From Cepaea nemoralis (Eukaryota; Mollusca; Gastropoda; Stylommatophora; Helicidae): a DNA stretch of 64,000 nt. The notes beneath the pieces were generated by a model. The model saw only the letters and a program-made list of their open reading frames with translations, did not search any database and was not told the DNA's origin. Positions 9,784-23,415 of the stretch are shown here, one piece after another. How positions within the stretch are numbered: the stretch's first letter is position 1; each line of letters starts with the position of its first letter. The position numbers were made by a program, and so were the translations under genes. The DNA lies in NCBI GenBank assembly GCA_014155875.1, contig JACEFZ010024538.1:215661-279660 (forward strand). Reading direction: 5' to 3'.

Positions 9784-11004
9784 ACAATAAAAATAGAAAC
9801 TTCAAGCTACGGCTTGCAACCTGGAACATAAAAACCAGGTGCACAGGTTTTTCCAGTGACCTGGCGAATATTGACGATGCGAGAAAACGGTTGTGATTGA
9901 TGCCGATCTCAGTCGTCTTAACATTGATATTGCTTGCCTGCAAGAGACTCGCCTCGCTGAAGAAGGGTCACTCAGGAAAAACAATTACACCTTTTTTGGA
10001 AGGTTAGAAGGCAGGCAGAAAAAAAGGCAACTTGGTGTCGGCTTTGCCGTGAAGAATTCGCTACTGGGAGTGACTGAAATTCCAGCTGGAGGTAATGAAA
10101 GACTATTATCCCTGCGCTTGGCAAATTCTTGTGGTTTTGCCACCATTATTACTGCACATTCACCGACACTTGATTCCTCTGATGATGTGAAGGATTCGTT
10201 CTATGAGGCGTTAGACACTGTGATCAAGGCAGTTTCAACATCCGACTACATTTATATGCTCGGTGTTTTCAATGCTTGTGTGGCAAGGACTCGAGTTCAT
10301 GGCCAGTGAGCCTTGACAAATTCAACATCGGTCACATGAATGAAAATGGGCACAGTCTGTTAGAGCATTGCACCAGAAATGACCTATTGTTACAAACCCC
10401 TTCTTTAAAACAAAAGAGCTGCATAAGATCACATGTAAACATCCAATGTCCGGCCATTGGCATCTGCTGGACTTCATCATTACACGGAGACAACATCTGA
10501 ACCAAACATCATTAACTCGAAGTTACCATAGTGCTGATTGGATACGGAACATTCTTTGGTTGTTGCAAGGATTAGACTGAGACCAAAGATAATCTACACA
10601 GCTAAACACAAATCTAGCCCCAGGATTAATGTTATTAACACCGACGATCCTGATAACTGCTTTGAGTTCCAACAGCAACTTGAAGACGCTTTCACTGATA
10701 CATCAGAAATTTGTACAGCAAGTGAAAAGTGGGTAAACTTAAGAAAACTCTTTATAAGGCAGCGGTAGGGGTTTACGGCACTGTGAATCATAAGAGGCAG
10801 GACTGGTTTGCGGCAAACAGCCAGACACCGCAGCCCTTACTTCATAACAAGAAGATAGCTCTCTCACAGAAACAAGGAAAGACCAACGCGTAACACTCTG
10901 AGTGAGCTAAAGCAAGCTAGGAAGGCTCCCAGGCAGTGTGCAAATGACTAGTGGATCATGTTATGTGAGTCCATTCAAGATGCAAGTGATAATGGAAACA
11001 CCAG
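9784..11004 (+). pseudogene. LINE-2 AP-endonuclease and linker, inactivated (copy 2)
   Basis: Same domain order as 2,045-3,265: CLQETRLAEEG (about 9,940), GVGFAVKNSLL, DDVKDSFYEALDTV, the mutated GVFNAC box (about 10,263), DTEHSLVVARIRLRPK (10,541) and the linker with EKWVNLRK. Here the endonuclease-to-linker frame stays open to 10,768, slightly further than in copy 1. The switch to ORF1 sequence falls after GAAACACCAGAAGC at about 11,009. Confidence 0.8.
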
Positions 11005-11008
11005 AAGC

Positions 11009-11690
11009 CATGAATCGACGAGAAGACATGAGTCGTAAACATCGACTTACAGACGATCAGATGGGTTATCAAGCTTATCCAAGTGGAACTGACAGATGAC
11101 CAGGTACAGAAGCAGCTATAACAGGAATATCTGCACATCCGAATCTTGCAGGTCTCCTGAGCTACTCTAAGATTCATGCAACCTTAGCTATGGTGATAAC
11201 AGTGTGCAGCGAGATGCCAATTAAAGTGTTGATGAACAAGAAAGCTCAACAACCCGAACGATTCATACCGAGAACAACACAATGCTCAAGATGTCAGAGG
11301 GCCGGCCACAGCAGAAACAACATACCGCATCAAGAAAGAGATCTGCCGATACTGCGCCAAACACCACGCATTCAAAGAATGTCCGATGGACAAACAGCAC
11401 AAGGACTCCCGAAAGCCCAACAACAAAAGAAAGTGTGCCGAATGCTTTGGCAACCATAGAGCAAGATACCTTGGCTGCCCATAGCTCCAAAGTTACAAAA
11501 ACGCTCTAAAGACCGCCATAATCACACACATCCCTTTAAGGAAGCCCGGCACAGGTGCGAGGCAGCCACAGGAATCTCTCAAGCCGAAAAATTTCAGCTG
11601 CAAGGCCAAATTGAGGAACTGAAGCAGCAAGTCAAGTTACTCCCGACACCAACATCAATTAAATAAATTCCCGGATCGGCAGCTGAAAAA
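11009..11690 (+). pseudogene. Jockey/I-clade LINE ORF1 with zinc knuckles, broken (copy 2)
   Basis: This is the better-preserved copy. One frame (11,190-11,340) reads PIKVLMNKKAQQPERFIPRT then TQCSRCQRAGHSRNN. The next knuckles, CRYCAKHHAFKECP (about 11,341-11,385) and KCAECFGNHRARYLGCP (about 11,430-11,480), are in another frame. A single frameshift near 11,325 therefore separates the first knuckle from the second and third. The stop TAG at about 11,481 follows GCP where copy 1 also stops. It is an RNA-binding ORF1 remnant with no matching ORF2 beside it. Confidence 0.72.
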
Positions 11691-12525
11691 AGGAAAGCCA
11701 GCAAATAAACCAAATAATGTGTCCTTATAAGGACGACATCATATAAAATCTGACGGACCAGGAGATTTCACTGACTAAAGAAACCGCCTGAGGAGACGAA
11801 CACAAAGGAGAACCCACCGGCCAATCACCCTGCTGACGTCACAAGCATAAACGCTTCAATATCGAAAAGCCAGCTAACACTGGCACAGAAAACGAGACAC
11901 GCTTAATCTGCACCATGAACCACCTCATCTATAACCAACGCCACTAAGGCTCGTTGAACGAAGTGGAAAGTTTTTCAGAATTGACCTGGATCTGCACCGT
12001 CACCTAATAGGTTTTCTATAGTTAGTCTATTTTTAGAACAAATGTAATAATTCAAAGAAATAGGTTTTTTCTTAAAAAAATCCTCAAAACCATTTGAACA
12101 TGAAAGCTTTTAGCCGTATCGTTTCATTCAACAGCGAAAGAAATAAGCAAACGCACGAATACCTTTATTTGTAATGTTTTACAAATTAGATACCGGCGGA
12201 TGAAGGACTACACAAGCAACAAAATAACACAGAAAATGCAGCAAACCCTATGTCTTTACCGGTCTGTTGACGATTATAATGGTCCCCTGGCCTCCTGCAA
12301 CCACACTGCTTGTAGTGTGACATGCTTGCCTGTAAATATGTGAGAACAGTGTTTTAAAGTCAGCATACCTGTCTACCCGCCCTGGCTGCTGATCGTCTAC
12401 AAGGTTATGATAAACAACTCAGACGTGGCGAAATAAAATCTGTTCAACAGATATTCGAATTGCAGTTAACGTAATCACAGCAATAACTTTAAACCGTGCA
12501 TTACATTAACATCATCATAATTATG
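11691..12525. other. No gene seen
   Basis: Stop-dense continuation after the ORF1 remnant. The outer limit of the palindrome visible in this window falls within it (12,052 matches 64,000). Confidence 0.5.

Positions 12526-12610
<85 letters not shown>
12526..12610. repeat. (ATC)n microsatellite, about 28 units
   Basis: Pure ATC repeat. The poly-Asp reading on the minus strand is a by-product of the repeat. Confidence 0.95.
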
Positions 12611-13080
12611 GAGATCGTGGGGAGGAAGAGCTGACGTTCCAGTCCCCCATGGGCGGCACTAGATAGTGTCATTCTGTTTGATTGCCAGATTCATATAAAC
12701 TACCCAATAGGACGAAGCCCGGCCGTAGGACAAGGGACACATGGGTTAAGAATGTACAGGGACAGACCGGACGATATGAGTTAATTAGAAGACCGTTAGC
12801 AACAATGGACGGACTAACCTCGAGGACTGACCCAGAGGTGAAGGACAAGACTGAGACGCAGAACTGGTCACGGCAAACCACAACCCAAGTGAGGTTGCAC
12901 GTGGTGCTTCACGTACTCAGACGGGACAAAGCTGTAGACAGAGACGGTCGTGTTTGGACAATGCTTGAACAAGTGAAGAAATGACCAGAATGAATGATAG
13001 CCTGAGCTGGGAGTATCGGCTACAAGCTTTTTGTTCGCGCTGACTGCGAACGAGAGTATATAGTTAAAAGATTTCACGAG
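12611..13080. other. Conserved unassigned segment (copy 2)
   Basis: Equivalent of 4,827-5,280. It has a 100-codon plus-strand frame (12,682-12,984) and a 69-codon minus-strand frame (12,868-13,077). The minus-strand frame is also open in the right arm. Neither resembles a known family. Confidence 0.4.
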
Positions 13081-13301
13081 TCTGCATGAATTGTGATTTC
13101 ACGTTATTATTATGAATAAGCTATACATGTACATCTTGTATGACTTAAACGATGATACCATGTATAAGCGAAGACTAATAAACCATTATGATATTCGTAC
13201 ATACTCAAGTCATTGATTCATTGAGACGTGATGTGCCAGACCTCAGTAGATAAAACGAGGTGCTGACAGTGATAATACAATGTATTTGATGTTGTTAATC
13301 T

Positions 13302-13810
13302 ATTTTCATCTCGGGCGTCCTCTTGCCATCGTATCACATCTTCTTTGATACAGCGCCAGTGCTGGTAGCTGATGGTGTTGTATTCTAAGGAGATTACTGA
13401 ACCATTTGATCTTCTGCCTTTCAATATATGAAGCACATGATGTTAATCCCACTGCCTGTCTGAAAACATCATTTCTTACTCGGTCTCGGATACTTAACTA
13501 GGCAGCTCTTCTCAAGCATCTCATCTCCCAGGTGCTGATTTTGCGTAAGTGTGATTCTGATAATGTCGATGTTTGAGAATGGTAGTATAAGGCTCGTGTG
13601 AATATGCTATTTATTATTTGTTGTTTTGTGGACATGGGTAGTTTTGGAAGTTTGAGTGTGGGTGATGGTTAATACATAAGTGAACTTACATTTTTACATC
13701 TGATTTCGACTTCTTAGTCTAGCTGCCATTTTATGTGATCGTACTTCCTAGCCATTTAAATGCTTTAACTTGTTTCAGATGTGTCCTATTGTCGGATGTA
13801 TGGTAGTTGT
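13302..13810 (-). pseudogene. LINE-3 RT C-terminal remnant (copy 2, left arm)
   Basis: Minus strand. The pieces are KAFKWLGSTIT (about 13,740) and the EMRCLRRAA ... RNDVFRQAVGL ... KIKW ... RRCDTMARGRPR series (13,302-13,530). It is the inverted partner of 62,250-62,750 and a direct copy of 5,512-6,020. It is not catalytic, as only the region after the palm remains. Confidence 0.6.
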
Positions 13811-14221
13811 TGTACAACATCAAAGAGATAAAGGATACTAAGTTCCTCTTTCCCAATGTGATCCTGCCCGTTATAATTGATTTAGCTGTTACTGGCTCAT
13901 TGGTTTGAGACCATTTAATAGAGTTTCGGAGAACCAAGGAATATCTCTAGGAAAACAATGAAGTTTTTACTGAGTATCCAAAATATCCTTTTGGTGGTTC
14001 TTTGCCTCTCCTCTGCCAACTAAATAATTATTAATCTAGGGTTGTAATTAAAACAATTTTACTACGACAAGAAAAACACCTAATAAAGGACATGACCTCA
14101 TTTTTATGATGTAATAAACATAAACTTGGTTTTTGAACATTGCATTCAAAAAATACAATCTCATGCAATACAATAAGGACTTATACATCTATCTATAACT
14201 ATACATCGTTGATGTACCAAA
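13811..14221. other. No gene seen
   Basis: AT-rich sequence shared by copy 1 and the right arm. Carries the CTAAATAATTATTAATCTAG motif near 14,018. Confidence 0.4.
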
Positions 14222-14225
14222 TATA

Positions 14226-14312
<87 letters not shown>
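14222..14312. repeat. (AT)n tract ending unit A copy 2
   Basis: Nearly pure AT repeat. Similarity to copy 1 ends here. The partner tract in the right arm is 61,744-61,838. Confidence 0.95.
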
Positions 14313-16065
<1,753 letters not shown>

Positions 16066-16187
16066 TATCATCACCATCATTATCATTATAGCATTATCAT
16101 CATTCTCATTACAATCATCATCTTCATTACAATCATTATCATCATTGTTATTACAATCATCATCCTCATTTTCATTACAATCATCGG
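16066..16187. repeat. ATTACAATCATCATC-type satellite stretch
   Basis: Imperfect repeats of about 15 bp built from CATTACAATCATCATC-like units. The mirror is about 59,869-59,990. Confidence 0.8.
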
Positions 16188-16385
16188 GACACTAGACCAT
16201 ACGGTGTAACAGGAAGTGACATGAAATACAAAGTGGGATCTTGCTTAAGACACAAAACCAGAATCGTATAGCATGAGTGATATGTAGTATGGGTTGTGTC
16301 GTGCTTAGAGCACAAAACCAGATGATGGTAACCTGAGTGATATTTAATACAAAGTGGTGTCATGCATCGGCTAGTGCACTAAATT
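16188..16385. repeat. About 62-bp tandem repeat, three units
   Basis: Units start near 16,188, 16,250 and 16,311. Each carries CACAAAACCAG or a close variant, then GAGTGATAT-like and GTATGGGTTGTG-like stretches. The mirror is about 59,671-59,868. Confidence 0.75.
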
Positions 16386-16869
16386 ATTACTTAGTGTATG
16401 GGTTATGCCGAACATGTTCTCTTGTGATAGACAGGACATTACACATTAAAGTTGCCTTCTATCATGAGATTGATTGCTAACTTATACTCCTTCTTAGAAT
16501 GCAACTTCTATTCACTCATTCACACTCATTCATGAGAAATCATTCTCATACTTGCATGTAAGATAAGTAATTATACTTATGTGATTTCCCAAAGATAACT
16601 TTAAATGTTTAACAACATTGACATCACAATGAAATTTCATCCTTCCATAAATCATTCATCATACACAATCATATCTGTATGGATGACAATTAAGCATATG
16701 TATGTGCTTCACAATTAATACATTCACGCCTATTTATTAATAATGAAATCACCCATGTATACCATAGGCATGCTTTCATCAATTACATATAATTATGTGA
16801 TTATTAGGCATACTTATGAGAGTCACAAATGATGATTCCTCATGTATAATAATAATGAAAATACACATG
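16386..16869. other. No gene seen
   Basis: AT-rich, low-complexity sequence rich in TCATT/CATTCA. It directly precedes the isolated LTR. Confidence 0.4.
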
Positions 16870-17407
16870 TGTCAGGACCTCCATAGCCTGTAGGTGAAGG
16901 ACAACTTACGACAGTAAACACAACAGGTAGCAAGGTGTCACCGAGTACAGGCTAGCCACAACGCAATTGGAGCCCAGTGGTCATCGTGACACAATGGACG
17001 CACGAGTTGTGAGAAGGAAAGGTCTGACCTAGAATACCTGTGTCAGGCAAACGGGTTCAGGACATCGAGACGGACGGACAGAGAGGGTTATGCTTGTATT
17101 CTCTGACTGTTGTGAGATAGCATGGCTGACTAGTAGAGTGGGATGTGTTTGAGCTGAGGCAGTAAGAGAGTCATGTTGTATTAATATAAGATGTGTAATG
17201 TATATACTTCGTGTTGTGATAATGTATGCGTTGCGCAGAGTTAGGAGCGCAACTATTCACGAATGTACTTGATGTAAATAGTTTACGTTAATAAAAGGTT
17301 TACTTCACGTGGCCGTGTGTGAGAGTACAATCATTGAATGTGTGTGATTGTTTCGCCCCTGTTCTGAGAGGGCGTGCCAAATGTCCATATAGTTTAAGAT
17401 CATGACA
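16870..17407 (+). mobile_element. Isolated LTR, second family (left arm)
   Basis: Begins TGTCAGGACCTCC and ends GATCATGACA, the same TGTCA/TGACA terminal repeats as the other two LTR families here. It carries AATAAA at about 17,291, followed by about 110 bp to the end. The flanks ACATG and GGGAG do not match. It is therefore either a 5' LTR whose element has been truncated downstream or a solo LTR with a decayed duplication. The inverted partner is 58,645-59,186. Confidence 0.65.
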
Positions 17408-17908
17408 GGGAGCAAACGTGGGTAGCTCGCCCGGCTTGTGAACGAAACACAAGTGAAATAGTGAAGAGCGAACGTGAAGAGTTAAAGTTGAATATTATCA
17501 CTGTTATGTAAATTTTGAAAAGTTCGCAAAATGGAATGTTGCACATATATAATTCTGAGCGAGAGTGAGCAAAATCAGCCTTAGTCAGTAAATCTAACTC
17601 GTAATAAATTTGAAAATACATAAACCTCTATTATTCTAGTGACCGACGAGGATGACAGTACAAACCCACATTCACTCTTGACTGCATCCAAACCTATACA
17701 CAATTAATCGACCATGCTTACAGCACAGAGTCGATGGCTACTAACATTTTTCTTTCCCCAGCAAACAGAATTGTTTTTCCTGGCCGTAAATTACAGATAC
17801 CCCACTTGCATGACGGTTTATTAGGTATTATTATGTGTCTAAGAAATGATAAATCCACATGTTAACAACAATGAAAATACCTTTGACTCGCCACATAAAA
17901 TTAGGAGA
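17408..17908. other. Possible leader of the LTR element; otherwise nothing recognised
   Basis: Follows the LTR end with GGGAGCAAACGTGGGTAGC. A TGGGTAGCTC stretch could be a primer-binding site, but this was not confirmed. Open frames on the opposite strand (17,400-17,621; 58,349-58,753) run into the LTR and show no domain. Confidence 0.35.
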
Positions 17909-18660
17909 CAATTAGACATCTATTTGGTTCCCATGTACTCATTGGGGAAAAAAGAAACTACTTGACTTGTCATGTGCTCATGTTAAAAAAACATCTACTT
18001 GACTATTACACATTACACCAATTTGTCTTACCAGTGCTTGCACGTTACACATAGTTTTCTTACCACTGCACTATGTATTCTTAGCCTTCTAAATCGTAAG
18101 TTAATCACAAACTTCTAAATCACTGTTGATTGAGTTTAACTACTTAAGAATTAAAATGTACACTCCAGGTCTAATGCTTACACATTAAATAAGTTGTTTA
18201 ACTGGGAGAAAAAAGAGACTCACTGTGGTTTGTCCTAGTGCTCAGTTTATCCATAAACTATGATAACTGAATATAATATTTAGTTTCTAATAAATTAATC
18301 CCTTAAGGACTAATCACGTGGTTTACAACACATTGACATACCACCTCTCTTGGGAAACAGGCTCACAAACTAAACTAATCTAAAACATTACTGGTTTTAC
18401 CTTCATTCCTTTTGAGAATGGCTCCAACACCACATGTTAACAACAAGATTTCAGGTCCTAGACTTGATTGTGTTTCCAAATACACTGGCTGCTGGTTTTT
18501 GTTCCTTATTTTTTTTCTCTCGACTAAATAATTAATAATCTAGCGTGTATAGAGATTTTAGAGGCTACAATTTCCAGTAATTACACTAGGCCTTAATCTA
18601 GCGACGACAAGTCTGTGGTATAACAATGAGGCTGTGCACCGGTCGTTGCTGGTGTTTATC
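17909..18660. repeat. Repeat segment B, left-arm copy
   Basis: Matches 6,957-7,740 and, inverted, 57,400-58,146. It ends at TTTATC, where the 386-bp block is inserted. Confidence 0.85.
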
Positions 18661-19046
18661 GTTGTAAATTTAGGATTTTAGTAGTGAGGAACAAACCAGC
18701 CCTGTTGCGGTGTTAATCTTGAATTATTGTACGGGGAACATTCACAGCAACGTTACGGCTTGCGAAAATATATAACACTTGTCTATCCATAAATTAAGTG
18801 GACCAGAATATTTGATAACCTGAATTACTTCAGTTTTAGTTGTATTTATATTCATATTGTATTTACTGCATCTGACAAGACGGAGAGGAACGCGCTGGCA
18901 GGGATACAAGAAGTATTGGTGAACGGTTTTGCGTACCATGTCAAGATCTCACATGCACGAGTATTCTTCTAGAGATATGGGGATTCTACAAGGGATCCAC
19001 CGCCGCGCGCGACCGTCCACCCACGAAGGGGCAGAAACTCGACCGC
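18661..19046 (+). repeat. 386-bp partial duplicate with a corrupted 3' end (left arm only)
   Basis: Copies the sequence found just downstream (19,095 onward), including the first bases of the solo LTR at about 18,939. From about 18,955 it becomes a noisy version of 19,385-19,470, then stops, and the normal sequence resumes at CTTGCTTTACCC. The right arm and unit A copy 2 read straight through this point. Confidence 0.8.
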
Positions 19047-19307
19047 TTGCTTTACCCGTCGAGGTTTTGGGTTGAATCGTAGAAAATGAGTCGTTGTAAA
19101 TTTAGGATTTTAGTAGTGAGGAACAAACCAGCCCTGTTGCGGTGTTAATCTTGAATTATTGTACGGGGAACATTCACAGCAACGTTACGGCTTGCGAAAA
19201 TATATAACACTTGTCTATCCATAAATTAAGTGGACCAGAATATTTGATAACCTGAATTACTTCAGTTTTAGTTGTATTTATATTCATATTGTATTTACTG
19301 CATCTGA

Positions 19308-20503
19308 CCAAGACGGAGAGGAACGCGCTGGCAGGGATACAAGAAGTATTGGTGAACGGTTTGCGTACCATGTCAAGATCTCACATGAAGAGTATTTCTA
19401 TATAGAGATATGGGGATATATACAAGGGATACAACGCCGAGACAGAAACCCCAAGAAGGGAATGAACTACGACAGCTCGAGTGCCCGAACAATCTCGGGC
19501 CTTCGAGAACGAGGGGTCAGTTTGCCTACTGCGTCGTTGACACAGGTGGAACCCGCCAGAAGCGTGCAGGGTCCACTTGCACGAGAAGCTCAAGGGAAGT
19601 CATACTCCGTGTCCACCCGACGCCCGTCAACGGGGAGACGAATACTGGACAGCAGACAAGAAGCAGGGTTTAGCTTAAGGGGGACAAGATACAGAAACTA
19701 GTTGAATCTAAAGATTATTGATCAATGAGATAGTTTGATAGAGTTATGCTGTGATAGTTATGTGTATAATGACTTGTTGATGCACTTGTGTAAATACTGT
19801 GATATTGTGATTTGACGGCGAAATCCTTATTCGCCAGATAATAAATTAGATTATCATGACACAGTATAGAGGTTTGTTGCCTGTCTGAACCCGAGTCCTG
19901 TTCCTAGATTTGTAAGACCATGACAACCATCGATCAAAGCAAGCTGATAGGCAAATTCAAGATCTGGTGCCTCCAATTCATGTTTGTTCCGAAACTCCTG
20001 TGGCCGCAGCTGATATATGATATAGGCAAGACCACAGTGAAGACAATGGGGATGAAAATAAGCAAGTACATAAGGAAGAGGCTTCAAGAACCACCACACC
20101 TCGCGACGATCGCACTATATTGTAAGCAGAGTAAGCTCGTCCTCCCGTTCCTATCCCTGATAGAATAATTCAAAGTCGGAAAAGCCAGACTCGTGATGAT
20201 GCTGCGGGAGTCTCCAGATGAAGCAATCAGTACCTCACAGTCCGCCCTGAGAACGGGAAGGAAGTGGAAAGTCGTCAGCGCGGTCGAAGATATCCATATA
20301 GCACTAACGTTGAAGGAATTCATGGGGCACACCCAGAAAGGGGTTCAGGCACCATGGCAGAGCTCCGATGTGGTCCAGGGCCATGACTAAAGAACGCAGA
20401 GACATGGCGGTTCATTAGATCCGCGAGGAAGAGGGCGAAAAGAGAGTGCGAATGGCTGCTCAAAAGGTGCAGCGCGGCGGCGCTTACCAAACCCAACACT
20501 CTA
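19308..20503 (+). pseudogene. LINE RT thumb fragment split by a solo LTR (copy 3)
   Basis: Same content as at 235-1,430, with coding parts at 19,308-19,370 and from 19,926. TIDQSKLIGKFK resumes directly after the LTR and its ACCA. The ochre stop before FKVGK is at 20,166-20,168. Only the thumb and C-terminal region of the RT is present. Confidence 0.7.
19371..19925 (+). mobile_element. Solo LTR with ACCA duplication (copy 3)
   Basis: 555 bp with TGTCA/TGACA ends and ACCA on both sides (19,367-19,370 and 19,926-19,929). Partner in the right arm: 56,511-57,064. Confidence 0.85.
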
Positions 20504-21116
20504 CATTGTGCCAACGGCTTCGGCGGAAGAGCGCAATTGGGAGGGTACAAGCCGTATCCTGGTGCGAGGAAATGCAACCTAAAGACAAGATGTCATGGCA
20601 GGGCAGACCAGGCCCTAAGCCTTGGTTGTCATCGGTCTAGGATCGAAGCACCGACAGGCGGACAGTTAGAGCATTGCTTTGCTGATCCGGCAGCTTCTGC
20701 AGCTTGTCTTGTTCCAGATGTATAGGTGTTACTAATCCTCTGTAGTGAACTAGGCAGGCCGAGAGAGGGATCATGCTGCATGGGCAACACATGGTCTCTA
20801 TATTTTAGCCCAGGCTTCGTGCTATGGAGAGATATAACTCCATCCATGGTCTTAACCGGTCACAGAATAAAAGCGATATGTAGCAGTTACGGGTATAAGT
20901 TATTGTCAACTGGCGTAGAATTGGGGCGCCACTGGTTGCCTCTGACGGTTGGAGACAACTACAGGTGTAACTGATCAGCTACCGCCCGCCTCAAGCTGGG
21001 CAGCCCTCGGCCAATTAGGTGCTGATCCGCCACAGCCTGCCTGCTTCAATTTGTGCTTGGGGCTAGGACAAAATCTGAATCGCAGGCTGTTAAACCAATG
21101 CACCAGGCACTAATAA

Positions 21117-23415
21117 CAATAAAAATAGAAACTTCAAGCTACGGCTTGCAACCTGGAACATAAAAACCAGGTGCACAGGTTTTTCCAGTGACCTGGCGAA
21201 TATTGACGATGCGAGAAAACGGTTGTGATTGATGCCGATCTCAGTCGTCTTAACATTGATATTGCTTGCCTGCAAGAGACTCGCCTCGCTGAAGAAGGGT
21301 CACTCAGGAAAAACAATTACACCTTTTTGGAAGGTTAGAAGGCAGGCAGAAAAAAAGGCAACTTGGTGTCGGCTTTGCCGTGAAGAATTCGCTACTGGGA
21401 GTGACTGAAATTCCAGCTGGAGGTAATGAAAGACTATTATCCCTGCGCTTGGCAAATTCTTGTGGTTTTGCCACCATTATTACTGCACATTCACCGACAC
21501 TTGATTCCTCTGATGATGTGAAGGATTCGTTCTATGAGGCGTTAGACACTGTGATCAAGGCAGTTTCAACATCCGACTACATTTATATGCTCGGTGTTTT
21601 CAATGCTTGTGTGGCAAGGACTCGAGTTCATGGCCAGTGAGCCTTGACAAATTCAACATCGGTCACATGAATGAAAATGGGCACAGTCTGTTAGAGCATT
21701 GCACCAGAAATGACCTATTGTTACAAACCCCTTCTTTAAAACAAAAGAGCTGCATAAGATCACATGTAAACATCCAATGTCCGGCCATTGGCATCTGCTG
21801 GACTTCATCATTACACGGAGACAACATCTGAACCAAACATCATTAACTCGAAGTTACCATAGTGCTGATTGGATACGGAACATTCTTTGGTTGTTGCAAG
21901 GATTAGACTGAGACCAAAGATAATCTACACAGCTAAACACAAATCTAGCCCCAGGATTAATGTTATTAACACCGACGATCCTGATAACTGCTTTGAGTTC
22001 CAACAGCAACTTGAAGACGCTTTCACTGATACATCAGAAATTTGTACAGCAAGTGAAAAGTGGGTAAACTTAAGAAAACTCTTTATAAGGCAGCGGTAGG
22101 GGTTTACGGCACTGTGGAATAAGAGGCAGGACTGGTTTGCGGCAAACAGCCAGACACCGCAGCCCTTACTTCATAACAAGAAGATAGCTCTCTCACAGAA
22201 ACAAGGAAAGACCAACGCGTAACACTCTGAGTGAGCTAAAGCAAGCTAGGAAGGCTCCCAGGCAGTGTGCAAATGACTAGTGGATCATGTTATGTGAGTC
22301 CATCAAGATGCAAGTGATAATGGAAAACACCAGAATCGCGAGAAGAATGTATGAAGGAATAAAGAAAGATGGGGTCTAATGTCAAAATAAATACACCATG
22401 AAAACCTTGAATCGAGGAAAACTCACTGATAAGAAACTGCAGATGGAAAGCTTGCGTAGAGCCTATATGGAGCTTTAATCAGTGAAACCAATTAGCGGAT
22501 GATGCCTTCAATGCCATAGAGGCCCTGCCCAACTCTTGAAAAACCTGGACACGCTTCCCCACCATAACAGACGTTAAGTGTGCTATAAATGAACTTGCAC
22601 TGGCAAGGCCCAGGTAAAGATGGGATTCAATAGAGGTTATCAGAAGTGGGCAAGACACACACACTCTACAGATCCACCAGATAATAGATATGTTGCGAGA
22701 AGGACATCTCCCACAGGATTTCAAAGATTCAAGCATCATAATATTGTACAAGAACAAGGGCGATCAGAGAGACTGTAACAACTATAGGAATATATCACTT
22801 CTGTGTATTATTGGGAAAATATTTGCCAGAATTGTTCTGCGCAGATTTCAAGTTCTGGGAGATCAAGTCTACCCGGAATCATAGTGTGGCTTCCGGTCTA
22901 CCATTTATATGATATTCTCATTGTGACAAATGCAAGAAAAGTGCCGTGAACAGAATCAACCACTGTTTATTGCCTGCATCGTGAGGGTCTGTTCATTGTG
23001 TAATCGTTCCCCATACCTTACATCCATCGTATCCCAGAATACAGGTATACTACTTCGTAGCCTTAGATGGACAGGACACATTAGGAGGATGAATTACAGG
23101 TGGGTAAGAGATCTCAGGGTCGGCCTCTACTACGATACAAAGATCGGTGTAAGCGGGACATGATTGATACGTGTTGAAAAGAGGGCAAATACCATAAATG
23201 GAATAAAGACAAAGGAGAAAATTATTGCTGATAATAAGCCACACACTGAGCGTATGAGACGTAAGATGGTGCATGGTGGTGGAATTGACCATGTGTTCAC
23301 ATGCAACCACTGTGGACGAACATTTACGGCGCGAATTGACCTTAAAAGACACATTCGCCACCGCCATGTAGTTATTAAAGCCTTTTTGAAGCAGAATGTA
23401 ACAAACTATTACTAA
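21117..23415 (+). pseudogene. LINE-2 (RTE-like) endonuclease, partial RT and C2H2 finger (left arm)
   Basis: This is the longest LINE-2 copy. The endonuclease (21,117-22,000) again has GVFNAC in place of the catalytic GDFNAR box. A linker to about 22,480 follows. RT begins near 22,690 with REGHLPQDFKDSSIIILYKN, NYRNISLLCIIGKIFARIV, then CGFRS and MQEKCREQNQP. The palm with the FADD box is missing: sequence jumps from the early RT block (about 22,970) to LRWTGHIRRMN (about 23,062), which belongs after the palm. The C-terminus (23,164-23,415) carries a C2H2 zinc finger, CNHCGRTF ... HIRHRH, with cysteines at residues 47 and 50 and histidines at 63 and 68 of that frame, then stops. The element cannot nick or copy DNA. 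Confidence 0.78.

Larger units (their letters stand above)
7741..14312 (+). repeat. Duplicated unit A, copy 2
   Basis: Direct repeat of 1-6,510 at an offset of exactly 7,740 over the first 1.6 kb, drifting to about 7,791 by 13,312. From about 12,052 onward it also has its mirror in the right arm (61,740-64,000). It contains the same series of pseudogenes as copy 1 and generally fewer single-base deletions. Confidence 0.9.
19047..22330 (+). repeat. Unit A, copy 3 (5' half only)
   Basis: Direct copy of 7,741-10,990, nearly identical over the solo-LTR and RT-thumb part (AAAGGGG for AAGGGGG and CCAGGGC for CCATGGC are among the few changes). Unlike copies 1 and 2, the LINE-2 sequence continues into its own RT instead of switching to ORF1. 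The inverted partner is 54,100-57,362. Confidence 0.9.

Noticed and set aside
12475..12672. Open frame with a long poly-aspartate run
   Set aside because: It is a direct reading of the (ATC)n microsatellite. Run length follows repeat length in each copy and there is no flanking domain.
12682..12984. 100-codon frame with GRRTRDTWVKN as a possible LINE RT end
   Set aside because: The resemblance is limited to a basic, proline-rich patch and the frame is broken in copy 1, so it is left as unassigned sequence.
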